A stretch of 64,000 bases of DNA, taken from Tetrapyrgos nigripes. Taxonomy: Eukaryota > Basidiomycota > Agaricomycetes > Agaricales > Campanellaceae. Below the pieces are notes generated by a model that did not search any database, was not told the DNA's origin, and worked only from the letters and a program-made list of their open reading frames with translations. The translations under genes were made by a program, and so were the position numbers. This document shows, piece after piece, positions 36,601-48,050 of this stretch (its first letter is position 1; each line of letters opens with the position of its first letter). The stretch covers positions 1-64,000 of the forward strand of contig JAACJM010000114.1 of assembly GCA_013368315.1 (NCBI GenBank), given 5' to 3'.

Positions 36601-39600
36601 GCCTCGAGGTAGGGTAGATCCATCAGTAGAACTTGAGAACTTGAGGAGAGACAATCTTTTCTAGTACTGATCGACCAGCCGTTGATAGTCTTTGCACGGG
36701 AGCGGCGATAGAGCTTGACGCTCAGGCGCAAGCGTTCCGAGGGCCTTTACCAAGACGAAACCAGCAGTGGCAGATCTCAATGATCTGCTGCATGGAAATT
36801 GGAATATCTTTTGTAACATGAGGAAACTTTCCCGCGGAACTTGAGCAATGATCAAGAACTTGAGAAGAAATTCGAAAATTTTGAAGACCTTCAGTGATTC
36901 GTGCTGGCATGCAGTAGGACCAATTCAATCGATGAGCGTGTTGCTGATTGCTGAGACAATAACTGAATCAGTCAAACGATAAGAAACGGACATTCGGGGA
37001 AAAAACATAAGTATCTGTGATGGATACGCAGAAATATCATGATGGCGAGAAGCCATTACTAGTAGTCAATGCATGGCTCAGAATGTCAAAACAGACGCCA
37101 AGAATCTCGGTAGCCCAGACGCATATATAGAAATACGTAACGGTTAACAGCACGCTACGGGCAGCATGCCTACAGAGAAAGCTTTGGAGAGACTTGAACA
37201 GCCATGCCGGATCTCGACAGAGTAATATTAATGCCATTGTGTGCCACAACAAGCATAGTAGCATCAAGTTCGCGTCGTGACTCGTGTGATAAAAATCAAC
37301 TGAAACCTCGACGGATTGACCTGGAGAGGTCGGATATTAATGGGTCTCGACAGACCTCGAGATGTCCCATTGATCATTAATCATTAGCTAGTCGGTAGGA
37401 TGATTGAAAGTTCCGCAGAGTTCGGTCGGTCGGACGGTTGCCACTCTAATCTCTAATATCCAAAGTGCTACAAGTATGCGAGTGTGAGGCCTCGAGGTTT
37501 AGTACGAACCTGTAGGAGGCTAACTGAAAGCCAAAAGGATACATCTATACTTGATCTATACGCCGAGATTACAGTGGTCCACATGCGGAATAACGAGAAA
37601 GTGAAAGCTCTTGAAGATTAAACCAAATAGTACAAAGTGAGTGTACAGTGAGTCAAAGATAGGCTGGAGTGAGAAAAAACCTCCTACCAGGAATGGGAAA
37701 CCGAGATTGTAGAGAGAAGAGTTTAAGTCAGGGGAGTAGCGGGAAGTGGATAGGTAATAGGACATAGCAGTTAGTAAGGCTACGGTCACTCGCATATTAG
37801 TAGATATTCGTCAAGGCTGACTGACTTAGTGCAGATCACAAATAATTGAAAAACAGATTTTTGGACTCGGATCCGGAGTAGTAGCCCACAGAGGTTAGGT
37901 CGAGAACTTCTCGGTCTCCGGGTTCCCCTTCAAGTTTAAGGGTGCTATCGACGGTAATTGGTATAGAGAGTTCTTCGGTAAGCTTGAAGAAGTAATCCAT
38001 GTCGTGCGTACGTGGATCTTCAGCCTGGGCGCCCAGTGGCGCTGGGCCAGTTTCGTGGTTAAAGTCACAGTGCCTCGAAGTCGACTGGACGTCCAAAAAT
38101 CATGATAGAGTCGAGAACGCAACCGCCGTCGAGGATAGATAAGGAGAGCTTTGAAATGATCAGATAGAGAAAAATAAAGAACCTTGCGGAGGCTAGACAA
38201 GACGATTGCGCAGTCCCTCGAAGATAGATAGTGAATTTGAAATATGATGACAATGTCTAAAGCTGAAGATTCCGTTGGTAATTAGAATAGAATCCAACTT
38301 GCGTTAAGCACTGGATAGAGAAAGGAAGATGACTCGGAAAAGCGCAGTAAACTGTGATCGTAAGCTTGCATTTGAAGCTCGTATGAGATGAGACTGCCGG
38401 TTGCTTACACACCGTCTCTCTGAGTCATTAATCCTGCGTTCCAAATGCGGGGCACTGGACTGGAGTTGCAGTACCATGAAGCGCATCAATACGGCGATAT
38501 ACGATGAATAAGATCATGGCAAAGATCCTGATAGTGAACCGGACAGTTGCTTCGTTTAGGTAGAACTGCAGAAGAGGGGAGAGAGTCGATCAGGAGTAGT
38601 GAGGAGATTAGAGGAGAACCGATAGGAATTTAGTCTTGTGTATGTATGGGGGAAAGGAGGAGATATAGGAGCCTTAGTAAAGAGAGAAATGGGAGAGAAA
38701 TTGTGACTGAGCGGTCGGTGATAATACAGATTAGTGTTGCGTACACTGTGTACAAGGATAATGCCGGACTCGGACTCGGACTCGGACTTGTCGAGACCCT
38801 AGGTCTGGCCACTTGAAGAGATACCAGACAAGGCGCCTGCAGACTTCCTCGGACTTCCTTGATGGCAGCTAAACAACACTCAAAACCAAATTCGGAGTCG
38901 ACCCTCGACCTCGATTCAAGATTGAATGGTTTGAAGCTTGAAGTCCCGTCCGTTGGGAACACGGGTTAACTGACACTGAGCGCCGAGCATTAGATAAAGA
39001 AAGGAAAGGAAAATGACTCGGAAAAAGCGCAGTATACACCGCGTAAAAAAAGCAGGCCACTTACATTTTACATTTTAAAGGGTCGAGTAGAGTCGAGACT
39101 GCAGTTTTGCTTACGCGTTTTTTGAGGCTCAGCGCTAGCTTAAGCTTCATGTTGAATTATCAATCCGGCGGTATTGCAAACTATTTCTGTAAGAGCCCGT
39201 AAGTACTTGGTGTCATTCCACACGTTCCAGACTCGGAGTATATATGTAGTAGTTTACACGTACGAGCGATGCGACACATAAAAAATTCGTACACGCACGG
39301 GTAAGTAAACATTGCACAATGCACTGGCAGTGCACGCTGTAGAAATTTGGCAGAAATCGAGTCGTTTCAAATCGAGACGTCAACACGTCAATGCGTAAAA
39401 CAGTTCCATAGTACATAAGAGTACACATACTGAGTTGATTTGAGGCCTCGTTGGGATCCGGCCTCAATAAGTACGGTGGAACCTTCAAGGGTTGATGCAT
39501 TCCTGGATGAGATACGCCAAACGTTGAGTATCAGAAATCCGGAAGTTTTGAGTGGACGTTTTTCTACCTCGTTTGACTCTGAAACCATGAGAGTAAACCC

Positions 39601-40076
39601 GGAGTAAGCCTCGACGACAGGTCAATTGAGGTCAAATTACCTCTTCTTGTTGTTCTCCTCCCTGGACAGTGGAGTCTTCCTTGATAATCTTCTCTAAGTC
39701 TTCCCCACACCAATTATTAGATTTCCAAAAGCTAGCTTGACGCACGAAAAGAACGACAGAACAGATCTAGACATTAGGATACTTACTTGAAGGGATTCTA
39801 TGTGGAACAAGTTCCCAAAGGGTGCATATGCATAAGGTGGTGGCTAAGGTGGCGGAAGCGACTGAGATAGTGTGATAGTTTACTTAGAATTTGTCGTTCG
39901 CATTGGCAATTTGGGACAGACCAATCCCATGGATGAGCAACTCGCCGCGGCGAAGACGACGGGTCGGATGAGAGAAGGAGAGCGTGAGAAATAGTTCAAT
40001 TGGTACCTTAATTAACAAATATTTGAATTTTAAATTTTTTCTTTAGGTCCGGCAGGCAATCAAAAATTATACGTCC

Positions 40077-40093
40077 CGCGAACCTGGTTCGCG
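40077..40093. repeat. perfect 8-bp inverted repeat
   Basis: CGCGAACC, one base, GGTTCGCG. It could be a protein-binding site or chance; it lies just before a G-rich tract. Confidence 0.5.
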
Positions 40094-40150
40094 AACAACG
40101 CTCTACAACGGTCGGGGGATCAGAACGACGAACGGTGAGGGGCAGTACGC

Positions 40151-40178
40151 GGGGCGGGGCGGGGCGGAGCGGGGTGGG
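40151..40178 (+). other. G-rich tract with quadruplex potential
   Basis: Five G runs of 3-4 (GGGGCGGGGCGGGGC..., then GGGG and GGG) within 28 bases, separated by one to six bases, fit the G-quadruplex pattern on the plus strand. Confidence 0.6.
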
Positions 40179-41485
40179 AGGACGAAGTGAGGGGAATGAG
40201 GGGTTACCAGTCGCTTTCGGAGCTAAGTTCGCTAAGTACATACATAGTAAAAGAGGTGCAACGCATAAGTGTCGTGGCCCATTGACTCGGATGTACGCGC
40301 CTTTTTGCTTGGGGTTTTTGGGGACGGTAATTCACTGAATTTGTTAATTGAAATTTTCGGAGGGTGCAGCTAGGTGTAGCTCGGAGGAACAGGGTCAGTG
40401 ATCTTTAGTGATCTACGCGAAGCCGGAGAGAACGACTTTGAACGAGACAGAATATCGCACAGGTTTGCAGAACCTCGACTTCCAGAGAGAGATTCCGGGA
40501 GAAGTTTACAGCTTCGGTTGATTGGAATGGCGCATTGAGCTCACTGAGCTCAGCATTGGCATCATTAGCCATGGTTGCAGTACTAATTATGTACACTCGA
40601 CCGAGGCCTGGTCTCAGTAATATCAATAAGCTTCGGTGACTCAGTCAAAGCTGTACTTATTGCGTAGTGTTTTGCGACCACTAATTAGTACTCCGGTTCC
40701 ACCTAAATAGGACTAATGCTAGTGCCAGCGAAGAAAATCAGCGCCTACAGACAGTGTGGGCGTAGGCATACGTTGGGGTCTAGGGCTTAATCCGAGCGAC
40801 CGTTGATAGTGATTGATGGCACCGTCGAGATGGACGCTGTTCATTGATGATCATCTACAAAACCCTTTACGGACGTTCGGAGTCGATTGAGATAGCATAA
40901 ATAGCTAGACAGATCTCGTACTTTGTATAGCTGTATGAGGCTGTATGTATCACACTGTATGGTTTGGAGTATTCCGTAGATTTAGGTGGTGCTGACGTTT
41001 GGAATAGATGGGCAGGGCTTCGACGTATGAAATTGGTAGTTAAAATTGCTGTCGGTAGCAGTTTAGGAAGACAGAAAAAGATCAGGGGTCGATGGATATG
41101 ATTGTACGCTTCCGGTTATGAAAGTTGAAGCCCATGCATCGCCAAGGGGTAGGAACAGAGCGGGATCCGAGTGAAAAGCGAGTCAAGTCATTTGCGTTGC
41201 TTTCATACCGAGGAACAGCCTGACAGAGGAGAGCTTTGCGGGGAAAAGACATCGTGGATCAACGCATGTCGTGGGTGAGACGAGACGTCTATAGACGAGC
41301 GAGTTTGAAGGACGGGACTCCTTATCTGTGACGTAAATGTGGCGCCGAGATAACGGAGGAAAGCCGGTAACCGGCCGAGTGGGATTGACTGACCGGATGG
41401 GGTAAAATTGAGTTGAACAGCGTGTAGTGGTGTACATAAGGCAAAAGCAAGAAAAGATACCCGTCATACCTGAATACTCCCCCAA

Positions 41486-43726
41486 ATGCCACCCACTCGC
41501 GGTCGCTCACGGAGCGTCTCGCTGGCAGCTCTCGCCCGTCGCGCGTCAGAAGAACGGGGTACAATGCTTATTGGTACGCACAGCCACACTTTTTGTTTCA
41601 TGTCGTGTGCTATAACACCATCCTTAGATCTCGACGATTCCCCACCCACTTCAGGCTGCATGACTCCCCACAACGACCCACGTCTCTCTCTGTCCGACCA
41701 GGTCCATGTCGCATACGCCCTCGACGACATCCATCTCGCCAAGATTCTCCTTCTCAAACTCAAAGGCATCGAGGTCACGTCCGACTCGGATCCGAGGATA
41801 GCCGCGGTGCAGCCAGAGGATTTCGACGAGTGTTTCCTTCCCAATGGTCCCTTTATGAGTGAGGAAGACGAGGAGGCTATCAAGGAGATGCAGCGAGCAG
41901 AACGCGAAAGGCTACGTGTTGAGCACGAGAAGCAATTGTTGAGGCTCAAAGAGGCAGAGGAAGAGAGGAAGAGAAGGGAATGGGAAGTACAGTGCGAGAG
42001 GATATGGGAGAGAGAGAAGAAGCGGATCCGCGAAGAGAAGGAGTTTGTCGAGAGGAAGCGAGAGGAAGAGCGAAAGCGATGGGAGGAGAACGAAAAACGA
42101 CGGCTGGCAAAAGAAGCGGAAGTCAAACAACGGCGAGCTCAATTGGCAGCTGCTAAAGCCGCTCGTGCTGCGTTTGCGTCTCCAAAGATATCTTACGCCC
42201 AGCTCGGTCATCATCAACAGTCACTCCCAGATGACGACCTCTTGTACAATGTCATCACCCCTAATATCCGTGCTAAACGCCCTGCATCTTCCGCTTCGTC
42301 TTCATCATCCTCCTCATCCCATTGTTTCCCTTCTTACTCTACCTTCAAGTCTTCTCCTCCCGATCACTTCCCCGGTACATCCATATCATTCCAAGACGTC
42401 CTGGCATCTATGCGCGGATCTCTATTCCCTTTGGAATGTCAGCCCGAGCGCCGTCGCTCTAGGGACTCGAGTCACAGCCACGGCAACAGCCACGACCACA
42501 GCCACAGCCACTCTGTCTCAGTTCGTCGTAAACGCCGTGATGACGAACTCTTGTCTGCGCTACTGGTTGATGTCAAATGGGAGGATGATGAGTGGATACG
42601 GAGGTCGAAGAATGGTGCAGGCAGCGGTAGTGGAAAGGGCAAGGAGAAGGAGAAGGAGAAGGAGAAGCAAAGTGATGCTGGCAACGGAAAAGGTGTGACG
42701 ATGCTAGGGCCCAGACCTTTCCAACCTTCAAGACAGAACAGTACCACTTCCGTTGCCAGTAGCAACAGTAACAGTGATGGATGTCCAGCTTGCTCATCGT
42801 CTCCTTCTCCAATTTCTGCTTCTACTTCTCCCAGTACTTCTAGCTCGAGTTCGACTTCGAGATCGTGGTTCTCTTTTGGCTCTTCTTCCTCTTCGCTTTC
42901 CTCCGTATCATCCACATCAACAAACATCACCACACCCTCTACGTCTCCTCCTGTTAAATCCACCACGTCTGGTCCAACTACTGCATCAGGTTTGAGGAAT
43001 TGGTTGAGAGTTCGAGCTGTCACCAATGCCTCTATTTCCTCTCTCCACGCCGCTACACCTGTATGCACGTGCTCTACGCTACCCTCATTCAAACCATCGC
43101 ACTTGACGCCTATCCCTGTATCAGTGGAGGATTCGCCTCTTTGGTTCCCGCCATCGTCTTCATCGCGAACCCTGCCAGACGATGCTTCTGACTCTGTTTC
43201 TGGCGGCGTTGGTGCCCACGTACCAGCGAGGACGAGGAGAAAGAGTACCAGTCGCGAAAGCATCATCAGTCTGAACAGCATCCTCTCTATCACGACTGTC
43301 GACCCAAATAACGCCGCAAACACTGTAAACACCGTCGTCTCCTCTCTGAACCGTTTCGTCGAACTGGCAAAAGGGTTTCAGAGTGCGTATTTACAGGCTA
43401 CCGTGTTTGCGCAGGTGAATGGGTATGATGTTGGGGATAGACATCGTTTTGGAAGTGAAAGTGGTGAAGGTGAAAGTGATGATGGTGAGAAGTTGGAGGA
43501 AAGGGAAAGAGAGAGGATGTGGAGAGAGGAGGCGAGGAGATATAGGGAGTTTAAGGATGGGAAGCAGATGAAGCGGCTGGAGAATGAGGTTGTCATGAGC
43601 AAGACGAAGAAGAGAAAGTTGAGACCGGTTGGGTATCGAGCCACCAAGGAGGATGTAGGGAGGATGTTTATTCTTAATGTTGGTGGTGGAAGTGAGAACG
43701 TGAAGGGAGAGAAGAGACAGGCGTGA
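41486..43726 (+). CDS. large Ser-rich protein with a charged coiled coil, function unknown
   Basis: The ATG at 41486 opens MPPTRGRSRSVSLAALARRA. A 66-nt stretch from about 41561 (GTACAATG...CCTTAG) can be read through or spliced, because both keep the frame; splicing joins SEER directly to DLDDSPPTSG. An ordered segment follows (VHVAYALDDIHLAKILLLKLKG), then a strong Glu/Arg/Lys coiled coil (about residues 130-220), then long Ser/Thr/Pro-rich disordered parts and a His-Ser repeat (SHSHGNSHDHSHSHS). Near the C-terminus, SSLNRFVELAKGFQSAYLQA forms a possible helix. I do not recognise the family. The frame stops at 43726, but a second open frame of the same character starts there, so the true protein may be longer. 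Confidence 0.6.
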   Translation: MPPTRGRSRSVSLAALARRASEERGTMLIGTHSHTFCFMSCAITPSLDLDDSPPTSGCMTPHNDPRLSLSDQVHVAYALDDIHLAKILLLKLKGIEVTSDSDPRIAAVQPEDFDECFLPNGPFMSEEDEEAIKEMQRAERERLRVEHEKQLLRLKEAEEERKRREWEVQCERIWEREKKRIREEKEFVERKREEERKRWEENEKRRLAKEAEVKQRRAQLAAAKAARAAFASPKISYAQLGHHQQSLPDDDLLYNVITPNIRAKRPASSASSSSSSSSHCFPSYSTFKSSPPDHFPGTSISFQDVLASMRGSLFPLECQPERRRSRDSSHSHGNSHDHSHSHSVSVRRKRRDDELLSALLVDVKWEDDEWIRRSKNGAGSGSGKGKEKEKEKEKQSDAGNGKGVTMLGPRPFQPSRQNSTTSVASSNSNSDGCPACSSSPSPISASTSPSTSSSSSTSRSWFSFGSSSSSLSSVSSTSTNITTPSTSPPVKSTTSGPTTASGLRNWLRVRAVTNASISSLHAATPVCTCSTLPSFKPSHLTPIPVSVEDSPLWFPPSSSSRTLPDDASDSVSGGVGAHVPARTRRKSTSRESIISLNSILSITTVDPNNAANTVNTVVSSLNRFVELAKGFQSAYLQATVFAQVNGYDVGDRHRFGSESGEGESDDGEKLEERERERMWREEARRYREFKDGKQMKRLENEVVMSKTKKRKLRPVGYRATKEDVGRMFILNVGGGSENVKGEKRQA

Positions 43727-44793
43727 ACGTGGATGACGAGAGGTGTACTTGTGATGGCGAAAATCGCGCAATCACAGGTTCTGGGACAAACGCGTCTAGT
43801 GTTAATGACAGTGTTAAGGTTGGCGCCGGAGTAGACCCTGACCTCGTTTGTCCGCGTTGCTCCAAGTTACCGGCGTCGTCAGCTACAGACACCACATCCA
43901 GCGCCAAAGGCGATTCCGAACGCATACATTCAAAGTCTTCCAAGTCTACTGGCGATGACCAAGACCAAGACAACTACCAATGGATACCTCTCCACACACT
44001 CTCTTCACCAATTCGTCCAACTCTAAACCCGAACCGTCCAAGAACCAAACTCCCTAATCCGCTCCCCTTCCCTATCGTCTTCAAGCCAGAGACTCCGTTG
44101 ACGACGAGTCCGCTCAGACGTATGAGGATGATGCAACAGGCGAAGGAGAGAGAGGCAGAGCGGGATATAAGGGAGATGTCTCTTTCTATGTATGGTCACA
44201 GCGAGCACGGTATGGGTGGTAGCCAAGGAAGATTCGCAAGACGATCGAGCTCGTCACCGCCTAGAGAGTATGAGTATACTTCTGGGTCGGGGTCGGGGTC
44301 GGGGTCGAGGTCGAGATCTAGTTCACCTTCGTCTTACTTTCTCTCTTGTTCTTCCTCATCTGCACGTTCACGTACACGCAACCCAATCCCTCGTCCTCGA
44401 TACATAGCCAACCCAGTCTATCTCCGCGTTCGGGCGCTGAACAACAGAATATCGAGTATCGAAGCCCAGAGGATGGGTCTCACAGGTGGGAATGGAAGTA
44501 CTAGTGGCAAGTTGAGAGAAAAGGTGGTTGGTGTGGGTTTCGAGGAGGTTGGGAGGAGTCTGTTGGGGATTGGGTTGTATGGGAGTAATGTGGATGCTTT
44601 GGTTGGTGGTGTTGAGGATGGTGATACTGATTGTGGTGTTTGGGGTGAAGATCCCGATGCAGAGGTGCAAGTTGAGGTGCAATTCCAAGTCCCAGTGCGA
44701 GTTCCTCAGATACCGGTACAGAGAGGGCGACCAGCTGTTGCTGCCGGTTCTGCGGGGTATGTGAGGAGAGGGAGGTGTGTTGTTAGAGGTTAG
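43723..44793 (+). CDS. downstream open frame, probably the 3' part of the preceding gene
   Basis: A 356-codon frame overlaps the stop of the previous ORF by four bases and has no ATG at its beginning. It has a possible zinc-binding-like CTCDGEN...CPRCSK segment, Arg/Ser-rich stretches, and an ordered part (NPVYLRVRALNNRISSIEAQR). The end has a Val-Pro-Val repeat (VQVEVQFQVPVRVPQIPVQR). The strand and base usage match the ORF before it. Either an intron that I could not place joins them, or a single-base indel near 43690-43720 split one gene. Confidence 0.45.
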   Translation: MNVDDERCTCDGENRAITGSGTNASSVNDSVKVGAGVDPDLVCPRCSKLPASSATDTTSSAKGDSERIHSKSSKSTGDDQDQDNYQWIPLHTLSSPIRPTLNPNRPRTKLPNPLPFPIVFKPETPLTTSPLRRMRMMQQAKEREAERDIREMSLSMYGHSEHGMGGSQGRFARRSSSSPPREYEYTSGSGSGSGSRSRSSSPSSYFLSCSSSSARSRTRNPIPRPRYIANPVYLRVRALNNRISSIEAQRMGLTGGNGSTSGKLREKVVGVGFEEVGRSLLGIGLYGSNVDALVGGVEDGDTDCGVWGEDPDAEVQVEVQFQVPVRVPQIPVQRGRPAVAAGSAGYVRRGRCVVRG

Positions 44794-46179
44794 CAGTTGT
44801 GATTCGTTCAGTGGTTTCTTTCTTTCTTTTCTTGTTCTTGTTCTTGACTCTGGGTTAAATGTTGTTTCGAGGGTGTATATGCGGTTTTTGTTCTCCGAAG
44901 TCTTTTTTTATTTTTATTCTTTGTTCTCGCTGTGACTCTGTCGCTGTGCATATTACCTTACCTTACCATCTGCACATGCGTGCGTATACTTTCAATGACT
45001 CTGTTCTTTCGCATTATCTGCATATGGATACCTGCTATACCTTCTAGATGCACATACCTATATCCCACATCCCACATCCCACATCCATCCCCACCTGTAC
45101 ATATGTATTTCGAGCTTCCTCGCTCGATAATTTCTCTTTTGACTCTACTGTACATTAGTACTCTACTTTTCTTCGACGTTGACTTGCATACTCCTCTCCT
45201 CGCCTTGCTGGGCATCTCTGCAGTACAACTACGATACTACGCATCCTGCCCTTTGCTTTTTGCTCACGTCATTTATTAGTACTACATAGATATCGATATC
45301 TACCATATGTCAATGCATGCATATATTCTTGTCTATCAGTACAAGTCCGAGGACAGTGAATCGATAATCAAGAGTCACCACCGGACCGGTATACAGCACG
45401 CTGCACAGACGAGCACATTAAGGGGAAAGAAGACTTTGCAGAAACCGGGTCCAGGGTTTTTGTCTCCCGATAAGTGACTTCAGTATAGAGAAAAAGCTCA
45501 TGTCAGATCAAGATTTGCAAGATTTGTGCCTCCTGGTGCGTTAGCCGATAACGGGGTGGACCCAGTTGGAGACAGGCTTGAGATAGTTTGGTTTTTCTTT
45601 CGAATGGAAACCCATCATATCATATGATGTGCCAAAGACTGGTGTGCATCAGAAACAGGTAAAGGCTCATGATCAAGGACGAGGCTAAGAGAATTGTGCA
45701 AGCCTTCCAGTGACAAGTAAGAAGAGTAACTTTGTAGTATCGAAGAGGAAGCTGTGAAGTACTTGACTCTTGACTCTTGAGATGGACTGCTTCTTAGAAA
45801 GCCTGAAGACGGTGATACGAGAGGCATCATCAGTCTTCAAAGGGTTTGAAGGCGTCAGACGTGACATAGAGGCTGTCTTTTCGGAAGAAAGAGAACTCGA
45901 GAAGTTGATACTCCATGAACAACACTGCAGTGGGAGATTGGAGGCTGGGTAGGTACATAGGACTTGAGTCATGCGGAAAGAAGTATGAATCTATCGGAAA
46001 CAGCAACTCATGGTGAGGTGGGTCGAGCACAGAGAGAAAGCCTTTGAGGCGCCTGTCATTGTCAATTTGCGCCGCATACAATATCCGGAAGTTTGTGACG
46101 TGGTGTCAACCGTTGTTGACTTTTCTTTCTTGCAAAAAACTCCCTCTCACCCTTCGTCCAGGACATCATATCACTTACT
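44794..46179. other. intergenic; contains one short coiled-coil ORF
   Basis: It contains an ATCCCAC tandem repeat (about 45062-45090) and a perfect 16-bp palindrome TAGATATCGATATCTA (45287-45302). A short plus-strand frame (about 45782-45952) starts MDCFLESLKTVIREASSVFK and ends LHEQHCSGRLEAG before a GTAGGT donor-like site. That frame straddles the left border of the casein kinase duplication, and its last 18 codons are repeated at 47758-47813. It may be a truncated gene. Confidence 0.4.
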
Positions 46180-47290
46180 ATGGCTCCTGCTAGTGCTCGC
46201 ACTCCAGACCTCCGAGTGGGTGGAAAGTACAGACTGGGGAAGAAAATTGGTTCTGGCTCTTTTGGTGAGTTTGACTGCGCTGTTCATACTCGACGACTGT
46301 TGACCCTTCTTCAAGGTGATATCTACCTCGGAGTACAGATTACCACCGGAGAGGAGGTTGCTATCAAGCTTGAATCCGTCGGAACTAAACATCCTCAGCT
46401 CGAGTACGAGGCGAAAGTTTATAAAAGGCTTGCTGGCGGTGTTGGTGTTCCCTATGTCAGGTGGTTCGGGACTGAAAACGACTATCATGCCATGGTTGTA
46501 GACCTTCTCGGACCGTCCCTTGAGGACCTTTTCAACTTCTGCAAGCGCAAGTTTAGTCTGAAGACGGTCCTTCTCCTCGCTGATCAGTTGGTGAGTGGTT
46601 TACACTCAAAATGCTTTAGCCCTCGGGCGCTCACGCATTCCCCTTTATCCTCTTCATCAATCATCAATGTTGCAGATCTCTCGCGTCGAATATGTCCATT
46701 CACGCCATTTTCTCCACCGTGACATCAAACCCGACAACTTCTTGATGGGAATTGGAAAGCGCGGAAACCAGGTCAACATCATCGATTTTGGTCTTGCGAA
46801 GAAATTCCGTGACCCACATACCCGCCTCCATATCCCTTACAGGGAGGGCAAGAACTTGACAGGGACAGCACGTTATACTTCCATCAACACACACCTGGGT
46901 GTCGAGCAGGCTCGTCGTGACGATCTCGAAGCTCTCGGATACATCTTCATCTACTTCCTCCGCGGCACTCTCCCGTGGCAAGGTCTCAAAGCTGCTAACA
47001 AGAAGCAGAAATACGACCAGATCATGGAAAAGAAGATGACCACTCCAGCTGACGTGCTATGCCGAGGATGTCCTAACGAATTCGCCATTTTCATCAACTA
47101 CACTCGCGCTCTTCGCTTCGACGACAAACCTGACTACTCTTACCTCCGCAATCTCCTCCGTGACCTCTTCAGACGCCAAGGTTATCAGTACGACTATGTC
47201 TTCGACTGGAGTGTGCAACAGAGGACTCAGACAGATGTCGCAGGGTCTAGCCAAGTCTCCCAGGACAAAAAGATTGCGCAGAGAAAATGA
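46180..47290 (+). CDS. casein kinase 1 (324 aa), tandem copy 1
   Basis: CDS join(46180..46264,46316..46590,46676..47290); phases agree. It is a Ser/Thr kinase of the CK1 family. It has the glycine loop [13 protein letters not shown] split by intron 1 after its last Phe, ATP-binding Lys in [28 protein letters not shown], the catalytic loop [22 protein letters not shown], the CK1-typical [13 protein letters not shown] followed by [10 protein letters not shown], and LPWQGLKA. Residues 1-13 precede the kinase fold, and the tail is short and basic. All catalytic residues are present, so it should be active. It is shorter than Hhp1/Hrr25-type kinases, mainly in the C-terminal tail. It arose with copy 2 by tandem duplication. 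Confidence 0.93.
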
Positions 47291-48050
47291 CCTTGGCATG
47301 GCGAGAGGTCACCGGTCACCAGTGATAGTCTTTCACTGCAATCTGACCTCTCTCTCTGCTGAGTACACTTCGAGCTGGCAGGCTAGCTTGTAGAAGTGGT
47401 AGTCTCCCCTCAGGCTTTAGGCTTCTTCCACCACCACAACCATGGTCAAACGAGCAATCATTCCTTTCGGACACTGCTCTACCTACTTTGCAGACATCTG
47501 TCCCCGCTCTTGTTTGAGCTCTTTGACCTGGGCACTACCGCCTGGCTGGCACATATATCCTATCACTACCTGACGCCATATTACGTTCAGTGTCGAGGTA
47601 CATAGTAATTCTCCCGAAGTATCCGATTCGACGGATTATTTCGTGGTTGTGCTAGCCCTCAGGGCATCGTGTCTCTGGAAAATGTATGGCAGGCCCAGGT
47701 GGAGAACACTGAATGTATTCTTATACTCATCGCGAAGGACTGTACTTAGACCTTAGACTCGAGAAGTTAATACTGCACGAACAACACTGCAGTGGGAGAT
47801 TTCAGGCTGGGTACGTACATAGGACTTGAGTCATACGAAGTATGAATCTATCGGACAACAGCAGCTCATGATGAGGTGGGTCAAGCACAGAGAGTGAACA
47901 AAAGCCGTCATTGTCAATTTGCGCCGCATACAATTTGAATCTGGGAAAGTTTGCGACATGGTCACGTTGTCAAGTTCAACCGTTGTTGACTTTACTTTCT
48001 TTGAAAAAAACTGCCTCTCACCTTTCGTCCAGGTCATTATATCGCTTACT
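47291..48050. other. spacer between tandem kinase copies
   Basis: This is the 3' flank of unit 1 and, from about 47758, the 5' flank of unit 2. Both are homologous to the corresponding parts of the other unit; no separate gene was seen. Confidence 0.5.

Larger units (their letters stand above)
33603..41485. other. gene-poor region of about 7.9 kb
   Basis: I find no gene with coherent splice phase or a known domain. Open frames are short and scattered. There are five exact copies of the palindrome CCTCGAGG (33626, 35693, 36135, 36602, 37490), often near ACTAGTAG, and a GGACTC-type short repeat at about 38764-38790. A repeated block resembling GACTCGGAAAA.GCGCAGTA lies near 38330 and 39010, and a G-rich tract at 40151-40178. 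It looks like old, decayed repeat DNA, but no element with both ends could be delimited. Confidence 0.5.

Noticed and set aside
38764..38790. GGACTC repeats as a possible regulatory array
   Set aside because: Simple hexamer microsatellite of about four units; no further structure.
42472..43332. Long minus-strand frame of 286 codons
   Set aside because: Acidic mirror image of the Ser/Arg-rich plus-strand gene; a shadow of the real coding strand.
45287..45302. Perfect 16-bp palindrome TAGATATCGATATCTA
   Set aside because: AT-rich palindromes of this size can arise by chance in intergenic DNA and there is no second copy nearby.
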